A stretch of DNA of 62,019 nt from positions 1-62,019 of the forward strand of contig JAALGH010000014.1 of the NCBI GenBank assembly GCA_011800155.1. The letters run 5' to 3'. Shown one piece after another: positions 10,500 to 23,215 of the stretch. The notes under the pieces were generated by a model. That model was not told the DNA's origin and searched no databases. It saw only the letters and a list, made by a program, of their open reading frames with translations. The position numbers and the translations under genes were made by a program. The stretch's first letter is position 1; every line of letters starts with the position of its first letter. This DNA is from Flammulina velutipes (taxonomy: Eukaryota > Basidiomycota > Agaricomycetes > Agaricales > Physalacriaceae).

Positions 10500-13400
10500 T
10501 TGATGTCTAATTTGGGAAACGAATCCCAAGAAACCGCTAATATTTTATCAGATAGCTCCTACGAAGTACCAACATCTTTTCGACTGAGGACTATATCGCC
10601 ATCAGACTTTGAAAGTCCAAGTCCAAGCAAACATCCACAATCGACTACACATAGTACTAACTCACCAAACTTAATTTCAGAAGATCTACTACTTACTGCT
10701 AGCAAGACATCGTCTCTATCATCTAACATGAATTTCGCATACGGCAACCGAACACCCGACATGCTTCCGACATTAGGAAGTAAAACAGCTCCACGAAAGT
10801 TCACTGGCAACTTCAAGAAGGTAAAAGATTTCCTAGAGAAATATGATCGTATATGCAACGCATATCACGTCACAGATCTAGACAAATGTCTTCGCTTAAA
10901 AGATTATTGTTCTGACAGTGTAACACAACTAATTGAATCTCTAGCTAGCTATATGTCATCCGACTGGTTAGTATTAAAAGCCAACCTATTGGACTATTAT
11001 GATGCTGACCTGAAAGAAACTCAACATAATATAGGTCATATGCGAAAGCTTGTCTTAAAATGGCGTGCACATCCCATTACAAGCTTACAGAAATGGAAGA
11101 AATTCCGCCGACAATTCACAACCATAAGTGGGTGATTATTACAGCAAGGAAGGATAAGTGAACAAGAACAGGCTACTTACTACTGGTATGGAATTCATAA
11201 AAACCTACGAAACAAAATCGAAACTACTTTAACTGCTCGCGATCCAACTATAGATCTTACTAGAGCCTTTCCAATGGATGACATTGACGGAATAGTGACA
11301 TTACTATTCACACGAAATCGTTTTGACTCTAACCTAGTGGAATCAGAAAATGAATCTGATAGCGAGAGTGATGACAGCTCTAGCGAATCCGCAAGCAGCT
11401 CATCAACATCAGGCTCAGAATCAGATTCCGAAGACAGTTCAAGTTCGGACTCAGACTATAAGACACGAAAGCATTCTAAGCATATTAAGGGAAAGAAGAA
11501 GAAGTTACGAAAGACCTCTAACAAAAAGAAAGAATCCCGCAAGACAGCTACCTTAGACAAAGCTCTTAGACGACTTCCAACCGATCTGAAATCCTCTATA
11601 AAGAAGCCATCATTACAGATCGCTAAAAAACAGCAGAACAAGGTAGTAGATCTAATTGACAAAATGGGAAGGCTGTCAATAACTGATCCAGACTATAAAA
11701 GTCTATACTATCAAGCAATTAAGTTGGATAAGGATGTTGAGAAATGTATACAAGCCCCAGCACAAGCCTTACAAGCTGCCACACAGAATTATCGTCAAAA
11801 CAACACCAGCAACTATCCTCGACCAATGCGAATCAACAACGTGGGACTAGCATCGACACCGGCCACAATGCCAAACTCTATTCCAATCCACCAAGGAATA
11901 ATGGAAAACAGGGGACAATGTTTTGGATGTAACCAAGAGGGTCATTCAGTCCGAAACTGCCCTGAAGTCCAGAGTTACATAAACAAAGGGGTTGTACGAC
12001 AGGAACAGTTTGATAACCGACTTCAACTAGGAAACGGAACCCCTATATTCCGACATAATGGAGAAACACTAGTCCAAGCAATCCAACGGTATACTGCTGG
12101 AACAGCTGTACAAGCAAACTTTATTGGATTACATGGTGAAACAGAGGAGAAAGAAATACCACAGATCTACACAGTCGCAGAAAACCGAGAAATTTATCCC
12201 GTTACTCGGACAACCAAGACAACAAGACAATCTCGTAAAGATATCACCAACAACCCTAAGAGTAAAGCAGGACATCATCAGACTAACCAGCCAGAATCAT
12301 CACGGACTCAACAATTCAAGGCTCGTCATGAAAAATCAGAGAACCCGAAAACTGTGACAACCAGGGAAAAGACACACAACAAAGAAATAATACAGTCCGA
12401 CTCAGAACCAGAATCTACATATGAAACCGAACAACGATACAACCCTCAGGAGGTAAGTGACATTGAAATGGAGGACAAACCCCCAACACGTGGACAACGA
12501 CACATCCCGATTAAGACTAAAGAAATCCGACAAGTTCCGAGACCCAAGGTCCGGCAATCAGAAATTCAGAAACAGGTGCCACCAGACACTCTTATTAATA
12601 GACTCCTCGAGACTGAGGTACCCAAGATAACGGTAAAAGAGCTTATAGCTTGTTCAGAATTACTTTCAAATAAACTGGGAGGAATGCTCAAGCGAAAGAA
12701 CATCTCACAGGAAGATTACGAAGAAGCAGAGCCAGCAGTAGTCAATCTCTTGACTCGGAATAAGGCACTCCTTATCCGAATAGATATGACTAGTGCAGGC
12801 CATACTTTAGAGGCAGTGGTCGACTGTGGCTCACAACTCAATATAATGAAACGAAGTATTTACAAGAAATACTTATCAGAACAATATCCGGAAGAACGCG
12901 AAACTATAATAAAAGTCAAAGATGCTAGCGGAAATGAAGGAATATTGCAAGGGCGAGTTCCTAAAGTCCGATTAGAAAAAGGTAGTATTCAGACCTATGC
13001 GAATTTGTATCTGGGATCAGACGACCTTCCATTTGACCTCTTACTAGGGCGACCTTGGTAACGGGACAATTTTGTAGGAATTGACGAAAGAAACAATGGG
13101 ACATACCTTGTCTTTCGGGATATACAGCAACCACATCGGACAATGGAACTCTGTGTAATGAAAGAAGTCATCGATAAGCCTTGGAAAATGATACCTTCAC
13201 TACCCAAGGAGACTGAAACTATAACTGATATTGACTCTGATACAGATTCAGAAAGCGATAACGAGGCTATCCAGACTGTCCAGACAAAGAAGAATTCATC
13301 TAAAAGGAAAGTTCGACAAACAGAATGGATAGACGAAGCACAAGGTAAATATTTGGATAGAGGATATGTAATATCCAGTCTAGAAGTAGTCCCCAATAAG

Positions 13401-14675
13401 GAACCAGCTGCTTCTAGTGAATCAGAAACTCCTATAGTAAAGAAAGTGATCCAACAACGCAATCGTCAAAAGCGAAGGAACTTGATAGCTCTGGAAAATT
13501 ATCTTCATCTTATCAACCGGCGAGGAAGTGCAGGAGTAGACCCACTTTGGAGTTCAGAAGAGCTAGCAGAGGACACACAACCATTTGAAAGCCCTGAAAC
13601 AGATAGTGAAAGTGAAGATGACTGTCCACCATTAGTAGCAGTCTCTTCATCAGAAATCGAAGAATCTCCAGACACGAAAAATTCCCAAGGGCAACCCTCA
13701 TCTTCTAAGGATGCAAGCAAGATACTCTCAATTTCGGAGGTTGACAATACTGAGATACCAAATATCCAAGAAACGGTATCCCAAATACGCCAGGACCATC
13801 GTCAGACTCATAGCTGACAGCAACATGAATTTATTGAAGCACTACTTCGCAATATTGAACATGAGTTCTATCAACCACAAAGTGACAGTCAGACAATAAA
13901 CACTGACTCACTACAACGTGAAAGACCTAACAGGCAAGAAAGGCACATAAGATTACGACGACATAGACCACTTTCTATCCAAATTATTCAAGAAGTCTCA
14001 ATAGAGGCTGACAATAACTCAACGGACTCATCCAATCATGAGGATGATCCATCTCCTCGACCATCACCGGACCCTTGGCTCCAAGGAGGTTGGCCAGTTC
14101 CAGACTGGACAACAAGTGAATGGCCTGACGATGGCTGGGTCAATGAAAACCAAGGACATACCAATAATAGAGCAGAATCCCGACAGCAGGTACAAGAAGA
14201 AGACACCCAACAGGATATCCTTAATGAAATCAATGGAGTAATACCACCATATGCATCAATACATTCCCAGCATCCACTTTCATCCGATCACAGACCTTTG
14301 TCAAATATCAGCAACCAATCAGGTTCAAGGTACAAACCTCAAAGTACGCAAAGCTGGCCTGGTACCTTGTGCGTAATGACCGAGCCAGAGGATGAACCCG
14401 AAACAAGTAGTACTAAGGAAATAGAATTCCCTATCTGCATTGACGAAGAGTACGAAACAGATGAAGAGGAGTTTGCAGAGTACAGACTTGAAATGGACTT
14501 CAAGATTAAAAAAGAGGCTTCACCAACAAACAGTATACTGGAGCAACCACAAAATCAAGGGCTACCAGAACACAATGAGCAGAATAACCTACTACTAAGC
14601 CCTATGACATACCCTAACAACCTCAGACAATCACACACAGCTTCAGGATCAAATCAGGTTATATTAGAGATCTTC
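10500..14675 (+). pseudogene. Gag-protease polyprotein of element R with three in-frame stops
   Basis: A single reading frame of about 1390 codons interrupted by TGA at 11133, TAA at 13059 and TGA at 13815, with no frameshift. The N-terminal capsid-like part contains PRKFTGNFKKVKDFLEKYD. It is followed by a Ser/Asp/Glu-rich stretch, a Lys-rich stretch and a CCHC knuckle, CFGCNQEGHSVRNC, at about 11918. An aspartic protease-like segment contains VVDCGSQLNIM near 12820 (DCG instead of the usual DSG/DTG) and FDLLLGRPW near 13040. The C-terminal 540 residues are acidic and of unknown role. Each stop can be derived from Arg CGA or Gln CAA by one C-to-T change. The frame enters foreign sequence at about 14675. 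Confidence 0.8.
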
Positions 14676-17195
14676 AGGAGGTGCAGATCCGGATGGGTAC
14701 CCACAAGTAGACCCTTCGGCCCGGGATCCCCGCACCCGGAATCGTTGCACCCGCGGGTCATGATAACCCGGGTGCACCAAGGTTGACGGACGCTCCAGAA
14801 CGTCGCAAGTATTTGAGCAAGTACTTGGTCGGATCCGCAGAAATTTGAGTTAAAATATTTTACCCTCTGCCAGCATTGAACACTCAGTTGAGCATACATG
14901 TACATCGTAGACACGCCAACCTCCGACTCAGCCAGGAGTACCCAACATGTATAGAGATCCAATCAAATTTAAACATCTCTCTCAACCACCTGATCACTGC
15001 TTCCTATTCCGCAACTTGTCCACCACCATCCTTATCGGATGGTTAGTCGGTATATACCGACTTGGCCAAGTATGTCGGAATAGAATAGAAGCTTTATATT
15101 GCCAGAAGTGTCCATAATCAGTGCGGGTAATCATAGTAAGTCCAAAATATACAAAAAGTCCAGGATATAATATATATTACAAGCGATGAGGCAATAGCGG
15201 TGCACGTCCAATAACCTGAGCGAAGCAAGAACAGTAATGGTAAGCAAGACGGAATTCTACTTTATCTAAATCATGGAGGCTCAAAACATTTGGCGGTGCC
15301 AACGATAACCCCGCCGCCTCTGTACCATGTGACATCCCTCTCGTCCAGCCTTCCATGACTCGATAAAGTGACCAGAGAGTTTGTTGTCGCTCTGCGGGGT
15401 CGTCCGACGCAAAGCCCTTGCACCCGTCGGCAAGACTCTCTGGTACACGTCTACCATTGAAATGGTTGAACGACCCCAGCACTTTCATCTCCCGATCCTC
15501 TATGCTGGAAGCGTCCAAGTCACTGTACACAACTTCTCCATCTTCGAAAGTTTCATCTGGCTGAGGTTGATCAAAGCCGGCGGGTTTATATTCGTAGAGG
15601 TAGTGATCCAATGTCAGAAGTTCGTGACGGAAATTCGTCTCGAACAACTCCCAAAGAATCTCGCGGCAAACTTTGTCGGGAGGGTAACGAAGGGAGTAAG
15701 ACGTGTATTGCACCACACGAGAGGCGTCTCTGCCAGATTGGCCAAGTTAATTGTTCCCTACAAAATAGTTAGCAACCATATTCATGAGTCGTGCAGAGAA
15801 ATAGCGATACCTTCATGTTTGCGCTCTCGATACACTTCATAAGCGAAGCCTTTAACTCGTTTCGAGTGGCAGTGGATTTTGTGTCGTTGCGGGAGCCATG
15901 GAGCTCAAGTCCCATAATTGTGCGCCAGTGGGAGTTGACCAAGGGGTCGAAGTGAGGGGAGCGAAGACGATAAAGAAGAACATGACGGAGTTTTAGATAA
16001 GTTGTAAAGTACGCAGCACGAGATTTATCGTTACTATGTTGGGCAATGATGTTGGGATCGGGCAACGCGTAACCGCGCAGGACTCCACTTGGTGCACGCT
16101 CGGATGCGTTGAATTCATGGCCAACTTCCTTGCTGGCCTCCATCCAATTCGACAGTGACGCTGGCATGAGAGGTGAATCGACGTCCAGAAACTTGTTGCG
16201 CTCGACGTGAGGAGATTTCTTTGTTTTTGGTTTTATATCTACGAGTCAAATTAGCTGTCATGAACGAAACATTAAGATTATTATAGACATACAGGGGGCT
16301 GGGCGTGAAATTACTGTGGAACTTGAAGGAGTTGATGAACGGGATACTGATACAGGGTTCCTTGAAGGACTAGCCAAAGAAGAAGGAGCAGAAGTGACGT
16401 TGATATCTGTCGCATAGATACGACTGGGGAAAGCAAGCTTCTGGGCGTACATGGCCATCGAAGCATAACGTTCAGTGCTACCAGCAGCACCGGTAAAAAC
16501 GACGGGGTGAGGAGGCGATGCGTCAATGTAAGAAACAGAGATGTCGAATGGGCGACTGGGAAGGGAGGTGGCTGTCGAAGAAGTTTCCTCCAACCAGGTG
16601 TCGACGCGCAGGTCGGTCTCCTCGCCGAGCCGACGAAGGAGCCAGACGGGCGAACCACACTTCCACAATCCTTCGGCAACATCGAGTTGGTCGGTCAGAG
16701 CGCCGATGACATTGTGAGCACGGTACGAGCCAGAAGGGGGAGCGTAGTATCGAACACGAGCGTCTTCGACCCAAAATACGCGCCCTGCAAGCTCCAAGCA
16801 TGTGCGCTGAGTCAAACGCCACTGCATGAGCGCCTCCTCGTAAGTAGAGGGTAGGTCGAGACAGCCAAAAAGGTATTTGAGGCGGCTGATGTAGTCAGCG
16901 ATTTTGTAGTCGCTTTTGATTGTGACATCTTGGGATTGGGATGAAGCGATAGATCGAATCTTCCTTCTGATAGCAAGGAATTCACCGTGGAGCACCCAAT
17001 GGTGTACCTACAAAAGAATATACAGTCTTATAGCAGTGCTCAACATTGATATTTACACTGTAAGTTAGAGTGTCTAGCTAAGAGCATATAAAAGAATGCA
17101 GGCTCCCTTCCCTAAATGGTAGCCTTCCAGATCTGGCTGGCTCAGCCACATCCCAATTGGGATAGGATGATGCAATGGATAGCAGCAGGCAAATT

Positions 17196-17355
17196 CCGGA
17201 CCTAGGGATTGATGGGGGCAGGGGGAGGGGATGGGGAAATGTGGCACCAGGAAAATCCGGACCTAGGGATTGATGAGATTGATGGATTGATGGGAAGATA
17301 GGATGGAGGATGGGGGATGGGGGATTGATAGCAGGGGGGAAATGTGGCACCAGAA
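17196..17355. repeat. Short direct repeats in purine-rich sequence
   Basis: CGGACCTAGGGATTGATG occurs twice about 62 bp apart, and GAAATGTGGCACCAG occurs twice about 105 bp apart, within a G-rich stretch. They lie inside the material that splits gene A. No coding function is seen. Confidence 0.5.
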
Positions 17356-17913
17356 TAAATGCTAGGCTATTGTCAGGGTATGAGGAGGGTATGAGAGGGG
17401 TGATTGTAGGTTGAAAAGTAGAATTCTTTGTAACTATCAGAAACATGAATGGGGATGTAGCAGCTACTGAAAGCAATAATAAAACGATGTGTGGCGCATT
17501 TTTAATCGAGGAGCACATACCTCGGATCGACCTGGGGTTGTTTTAGATGTCTTCCTATTGAAAAATGGATGAGTGCAGCACAAAGAACCATGTAAAAACA
17601 CGAAGATTTGGCTGAGAAACAAGCAGAACATTATTGAAAATCCATCAAAAAGCACCAAAAAGGGAGCAGCACTTTGCCCTCGCATTGGGGTAACCTGGAA
17701 CCACTTGTAGGTCGTCCAGACACCTTTTGGGCATTGTATATGTCACTCAGTTAGGTCCCCAGGTCAACAGAACCCTTGGATATGATCAAAATGCCAAAAA
17801 CCCGGACCACTCAGCTTTGGGCCACACTATCAACTTGCCCTGACCTGGAGACACCTTATATTCGAAGATATATGTATATAATGCTCTAATCATGAGTTAG
17901 ACGAAGTCTGGAG

Positions 17914-18613
17914 TGTGAAAAATGCAGTCAAAACCTTGAATATACTCCAAATAATGTCCCCCAAGAAAGCACACATACCATCAACTTCCCCTGACCTCTG
18001 GGTCGTCCCATTGTGTTCTATTATCATTGTAGATGATGTATTAGCATCCCAGAGGTGTCCCCAGTATGTCAAAATGCGAATATTCATGATACTAGGTGAA
18101 CCCTTATTCACCCTTCCTCCTCAAGTACACCCACTGGTTCGCATATTTACATCTTTAGGACTGTTCTAATACTCATTTGACATCATATAGATGATATCTT
18201 GGGGCCCAGGTCACAGGTAGACCTCGAAGATACACTCCTATGGTACATGGTGAGGATATGATCTTTGTACTAATTCTCAAATGTCCATGCTCTATATTGA
18301 AGGGTGTTCAACCTGGGACATATTCTGGGAGGCTAAAAACACATTGTATGAGGTTAAAATCAATAGTCCACCACTCAGATGTGTGATAGTTGGGGTAGTT
18401 CTTGGTGTAGAAGGAGAGGATATAGATTATTGTACCATTTCTATTCGCATTTTGAGATACTGGGGACACCTCTGGGGTGTTAATACATCATCTATAATAA
18501 TGATAGAACACATTGGGACGACCCAGAGGTCAGGGGAAGTTGATGGTATGTGTGCTTTGGTGGGGGACATTATTTGGGGTATATCCAAGGTTTTGACCGC
18601 ATTTTTCACACTT
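17914..18613. repeat. Inverted-repeat element splitting gene A
   Basis: About 170 bp at 17914-18082 are the reverse complement, with roughly one difference per 15 bases, of about 18437-18613. The outer ends read GTGAAAAATGC..., and the unique middle is about 350 bp. The right end abuts gene A coding sequence. The layout resembles a foldback or MITE-type non-autonomous element, but no target duplication is evident. Confidence 0.55.
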
Positions 18614-19870
18614 TGGGGTTCTGGGAACGCAGAAGGATGAGGAATGAACGCGAGATGGGGCATTCGCTTGTCGTAGGGTTGGGGATGGAACATCGGGTCG
18701 TCGTAGCCAAAATGGAGGTCCTTTAGCATGCGAACGGTGCGAGTACCGAGAAGGGTTGGAGGAATAATATCTGAGTTTGGTGAAGTTATGAAAACACCAG
18801 ATTCGGGAAAGCGACGGCCAACGCGCCCTTCAAACGACTTGAACATGATTTTTGGCGGGTTGGGCTGGTGGGTGGGCAAGCAGGCGAGTTTGATTGCTGG
18901 CTGGTGTGCGATCGCGTAGACGGAGTGATCAGCGTAACGCCGTATCACAATGCAATGACCAACGTAACGTTGCGTCAATGCTTCGAACAGGTGCGACAAG
19001 TGTGGCGAAGATGGATGTTGTGATTAGGAATGGCGCGTGATCCATCCAAGCCAATGACAAACAGTAACACACAAATCCCCATGTCTGCTCCCACCGCCAT
19101 AATTGCCCCGCTGCTTTCTTTGCATATGCAATATACCGCTATTCCGTCGCCGTCGAGAGATACCCACACAGATTTGCTCTGGTGGGTGTGCTGCACAGTT
19201 ATTGTGAGCACAGCATCTTCCTGGAACACCAACATCCATATACCGCCCGCCGTGATGACCTTGCCTGCATACTGGGAGCGAGACCTTCGGGTGTAATATT
19301 CTTGTACGTGCCACGATGGTTCTTTTTCATTCAAACAATTTATCTCTGCTGCCAGGCCGCCGTCGCTGCTGATATGACGATGTTATCGCTTCTATATGAC
19401 GATACTCGTCCTCGCAGCACGTCCTTGCATCTACCACGGGATGAGGCCACTATGACTGAGCTCCATGGTTATGCTCTCAGCATACAGCGTCTTGGTAGGT
19501 CTCATGTCCTATTCGTCTTCTGTCCAATAATTTATCACATCTAGGTCGGCCTTATTTTTCCTTCGCGGGTTGTCCGTGTTGGTTTCAAACTGCTAATCCT
19601 AGCGATCTACGTTGGAGAAACAATGTTCAAACACAGAACAGGTAATATTCCCCATCTTTCCGTGATTTTTTCAGCCTCCTGACGTCTTCTTAGACCAAGC
19701 AGAGGACCTTGCCAGCTCCTTCAAGTCTGCGCAAGACAAAAGACCTCATCATCCCCTTTAATTCACTACGTTATCCTTCCACGTTAGTCGACACGTCCTC
19801 CAGGGATTTTTTCCGTAGTAACTTTATATATAAACAGAGAAAGCACCAGTATTTATCAACAATCTCAAGG

Positions 19871-22744
19871 ATGCCTCCAAAGTCTCTACGCTCTTCTAGC
19901 ACTCGCTCGTCGTCGGATGCCTCTTCTCAGCCATCGTCCGATGTGTCGTCGACTATCTCCAAGCGCAAGCGCTCGGAAACTGTAGGCAAATCGTCCAAAC
20001 GGTCTCGCGCTCAGACTATCACCGTATCTCGCGCTACCTCAGAGAGCGATCTTCCTGATTCGTCTGCTGGAGACGATGACATCGTTGACGTTGACAAGGA
20101 CAACGATGAAGACGAGGTTGAAGAGCCCCTCTCCAACCTTGACTATGTCAAACGTCTCCTCGGTAAGCCTTCTCGTCTATGATTCCCTCATGCAGGCCTA
20201 ACTGTTCCCTTAGAGAAGAAAGCCCCCGCCTGGATTTCCGATGTTTATGAGCACTTTGTCGCGCCTCCTGCTATCGCCTTACAAGCCAATGGTCGGTATA
20301 CCTTTGAGTTCACCTGATTTAGTGCTGGTGCCAAATTATTGCGCTCCCCGCTGGATACGTCGACAAGCAACCTCAAGCGCCATGTTGAGTGTTGTATCTC
20401 GAGCAAGAACTCTGGCTCCATTGAGCAGTACGCTCATGGCTCGACATACTCGCCAGGCCGTCTCCGACTCTACATGGTCGAAGAGGTCACTGTGCATCAT
20501 CGACCTTTTGTTCTCTTCGAGGACGAGCCTATTGTCAAAATCTTCAAGATGTTCAATCCGATGGCTCGGGTGGTGTCCGCAGTCACTCTTTCAAGAGATA
20601 CCCAAGACGTCTATACTTTGACCAAGAATTATGTGGAGCTATATCTTAGGGTACGTTTTATATATCTATGCTTGTCGGACCTTGACTAACTGTATCTCCA
20701 GATGCCTCGGGGCAAGATCCATATCCTCTTTGACGCATGGGCATCGGGACACAAGCGCTCCTGCCAGGGCTTGGCTGCTGCCTTCTGGCATGCTGGGAAG
20801 CTTAATGTCATTTACCTCGACTTGTTCAAGTAGGCCTCCTCAATTCAATCTAAATACAATGTCTCATTCGTCTCCAGCTTGACGGAGTCGCACACGGGTG
20901 CCTATCTCGCAAAGGTCAACTTCAGTATCCTGGAGGCCTTCAAGATCACGCATAAGCTCCTGGGCCAGACTGGCGACAATGCCTCTGTCAATTACACGCT
21001 CGTCGAGAAGATGGCTGGACTTCTCCCGGCTGACTCTGCGGCGGCGGAGGAGACCTACGTTGGATGCTTTGCTCACATTCTTGATCTCGCTTGCAAGGTG
21101 CGTACTTTGTGTAAAACTCTTTTGTTTATCAATTAATTATCCACAGGCCGGACTCAACCAGTTCATTGGCAAGAAGCTCGCAAGTGTCGGTCTAGATGAT
21201 TACGACGAGGAGGATGATCCCGAAGAGGAAGGTGGTGTTTGGGACATGGAGCTCGTTGACGACTTCGATGAGGAGGAGCAGGAATTTATGGACGGGGTCG
21301 ATGAGGAGTGCGAGCAGACAGAGGAAGAGGAAGCCGAAGAGATCGCCGCCCTCTTGAAAGAGGTCAAGAACTTGACCGCCCGTGATCTCAAGCTTGGGAA
21401 AACATCTATCACCAAGGTTTATTGATTATTACTTTTTCTCATTCGTTACTCAATCATTCTGCAGGTCATGAAGATCGGACGCCGGGTTTTCAACTCGTCT
21501 CTACTCCAAGACGAGCTAGAAACGCAGTGCGAAAACACAGACACCAAACACCTCAAGATGATTCGTGCTGTTGCCACTCGCTGGAACTCACTACATCCCG
21601 TCCTCGAACGTGCACTGCTATTGCGCGACGCACTCGATGCCCTTTGCTTGTCTCCCATTGCCAACAAGACCCGAAAGCGCAAGATGCAGCGTTTCCGCCT
21701 TACCAGTGTCGAGTGGACAGTCGTTGCTCAGCTGGAACGCCTACTCAAAGTAAGCTTCAAATACTTGTAAAATGTGATTATATATTTAATTTCATACTGT
21801 TTCTCTTCATAGCTTTTCGTGCTGGCATCGAAGCACATGTGTCAGTCGGCCGTACCACTCATACATCAAGTCATCCCCATCATGGACTGCCTCGTCGACA
21901 CGCTGGAGACAACAATAAGCGACAAGTCGCTCCAACCTGTTGTCCGCGCTGCAGCAGCTCGTTCCCGTGCGCTCATACTCAAGTATTTCTCCAAGACCGA
22001 CAACTCGCGCATGCACCGACTTGCAATGATTCTGCACCCACGCATGAAGCTATCATACTTCCGTGCCCGTGGCTGGGAAGCAGAATGGATCACGACTGCG
22101 GTGGGAATGGTAGAGACTGAGTGGGTGAAGCATTATAAACCCATTACTAATGTGGAGGCCACTGGGACGAAGACCGTCACCAATGTATGCTTCTCGTTTA
22201 CCTTTGCGCTATTCTGTCTAATTTCCCTTGTAGGATTTTAATCCTTTTGTCGGGGTAGACAATTATGGCCTGTCGGAGACGGATGATGCGCTAGAAGAGT
22301 ATCTTCAGTCACCGCCATTGACATCAGTCAAGGACCCTCTGACTTACTGGGACACTATGCTTGATAAGCCTGGCGCTAAGGTTACATCTAGTGGCGCGCT
22401 TGCCCAGATGGCACTTGATTATTTGTCGGTCCCTGGTAAGTACTTCTCTTGTGTTGTGGCAATCTGACTGATCAATATGATTAGCTACCTCTGCCGATGT
22501 GGAGAGGATGTTTTCACACGCAGGACTTACTGTAACGAAACATCGCCACAATCTTTCTGATGCGTCAACGTGTGCCGCCGTAGTCTTGCGCAGTTGGTTT
22601 ATGAACAACCTGGTTCCTGATACCGAGCTAATCAATATGTTCAACGAGAAGGTGACCCGCGCAGCCGTCGCTGCTCCAATTGTCACCAAAGCCAAAGGTA
22701 AAGGCAAGGCGGTTGATGATGTCGAAATTACTATAATTGACTGA
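19871..22744 (+). CDS. hAT-family transposase with BED-like zinc finger
   Basis: DNA transposase of the hAT superfamily, acting in the nucleus on its own terminal repeats. The start is the ATG at 19871, followed by a Ser-rich basic N-terminus (ISKRKRSETVGKSSKRSRAQ). Probable exons are 19871-20162, 20214-20650 (with a possible 31-nt intron near 20290-20320), 20702-20829, 20878-21097, 21147-21416, 21465-21749, 21813-22184, 22234-22435 and 22485-22744, all GT-AG. Motifs are the BED-type NLKRHVECC, a first catalytic region FDAWASGHKR, TGDNASVN, CFAHILDLACK, RWNSLHPVLERAL and the hAT C-terminal dimerisation region (ALDYLSVPATSADVERMFS). An Asp/Glu-rich insert lies near 21200-21350. Apart from the first finger and the small intron no lesion is seen, so it may be functional. 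Confidence 0.88.
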
Positions 22745-23215
22745 TAACCCTACATCGAAACATATATACAAGTTCGAAATGTATTCCGTAGTATAATGTA
22801 CCACCACCTTGACTTTCTCAGAGCATTTTAATGTGGCGTCGAAGAGTCTGTCAGAGTACTTGCAAGTACTTGTGTGACCCTCGAGTGCATGCAAGTACTC
22901 TTGTACTGACCGGGTACTTGCACTCTTGAACCCGGGTCGTTGATGGGTCGAGTCATTGGAGGGTTCACGGACACTTTTCTGGGAGGCAAGTACCTGCCTG
23001 CCGGGTCCGGAGGTCCGGAACCGGGTAACTCGTGAAGAGCTCTAGACCAGACCCAGCCGAAATGGAGTACCAGCAGAAGTTGCATGGAGTAGTGTCATGG
23101 ATTCGACTTTTGATGATTATATATTTCCCGCAGACCCCTTTTGGATCGTTTAACATGGCAATTTGATATATTATTTACAACTGAGGACAGTTGAATTTTC
23201 TGTTTCCCGCGAATA

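Larger units (their letters stand above)
15177..19000 (-). pseudogene. Gene A: decayed member of an unknown basidiomycete gene family
   Basis: Homologous along its length to gene B (52929-55211). In minus-strand order there is a segment at 18600-18960 (SFEGRVGRRFPESGVFITSP and HFGYDDPMFHPQPYDKRMPHL), a segment at 16258-17000 (LTQRTCLELAGRVFW, then PVVFTGAAGSTERYASMA), a segment at 15800-16240 (GYALPDPNII, LKLRHVLLYRLRSPHF), and a last segment at 15177-15752 (ILWELFETNFRHELL). Introns of about 50 nt are visible, for example 15753-15804. It is broken by 1.6 kb of inserted sequence between 17010 and 18613 and by a frame change near 15725. No catalytic motif is recognised. The minus-strand frame at 18975-19334 may be an upstream exon. 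Confidence 0.6.
14675..23100. mobile_element. hAT-type insertion with gene A remnant inside element R (ends unresolved)
   Basis: At 14675 the retroelement coding frame gives way to CAGGAGGTGCAGATCC. GC-rich subterminal motifs follow (ACCCGGGT and GCAAGTACTT-like), which recur inverted at about 22850-22930. Such subterminal repeats are common in hAT transposons. I could not find a matching terminal inverted repeat or 8-bp target duplication, so either end may be deleted or several insertions may be mixed. The segment carries an inverted gene remnant (15177-19000) and a hAT transposase gene (19871-22744) transcribed divergently. Confidence 0.5.
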
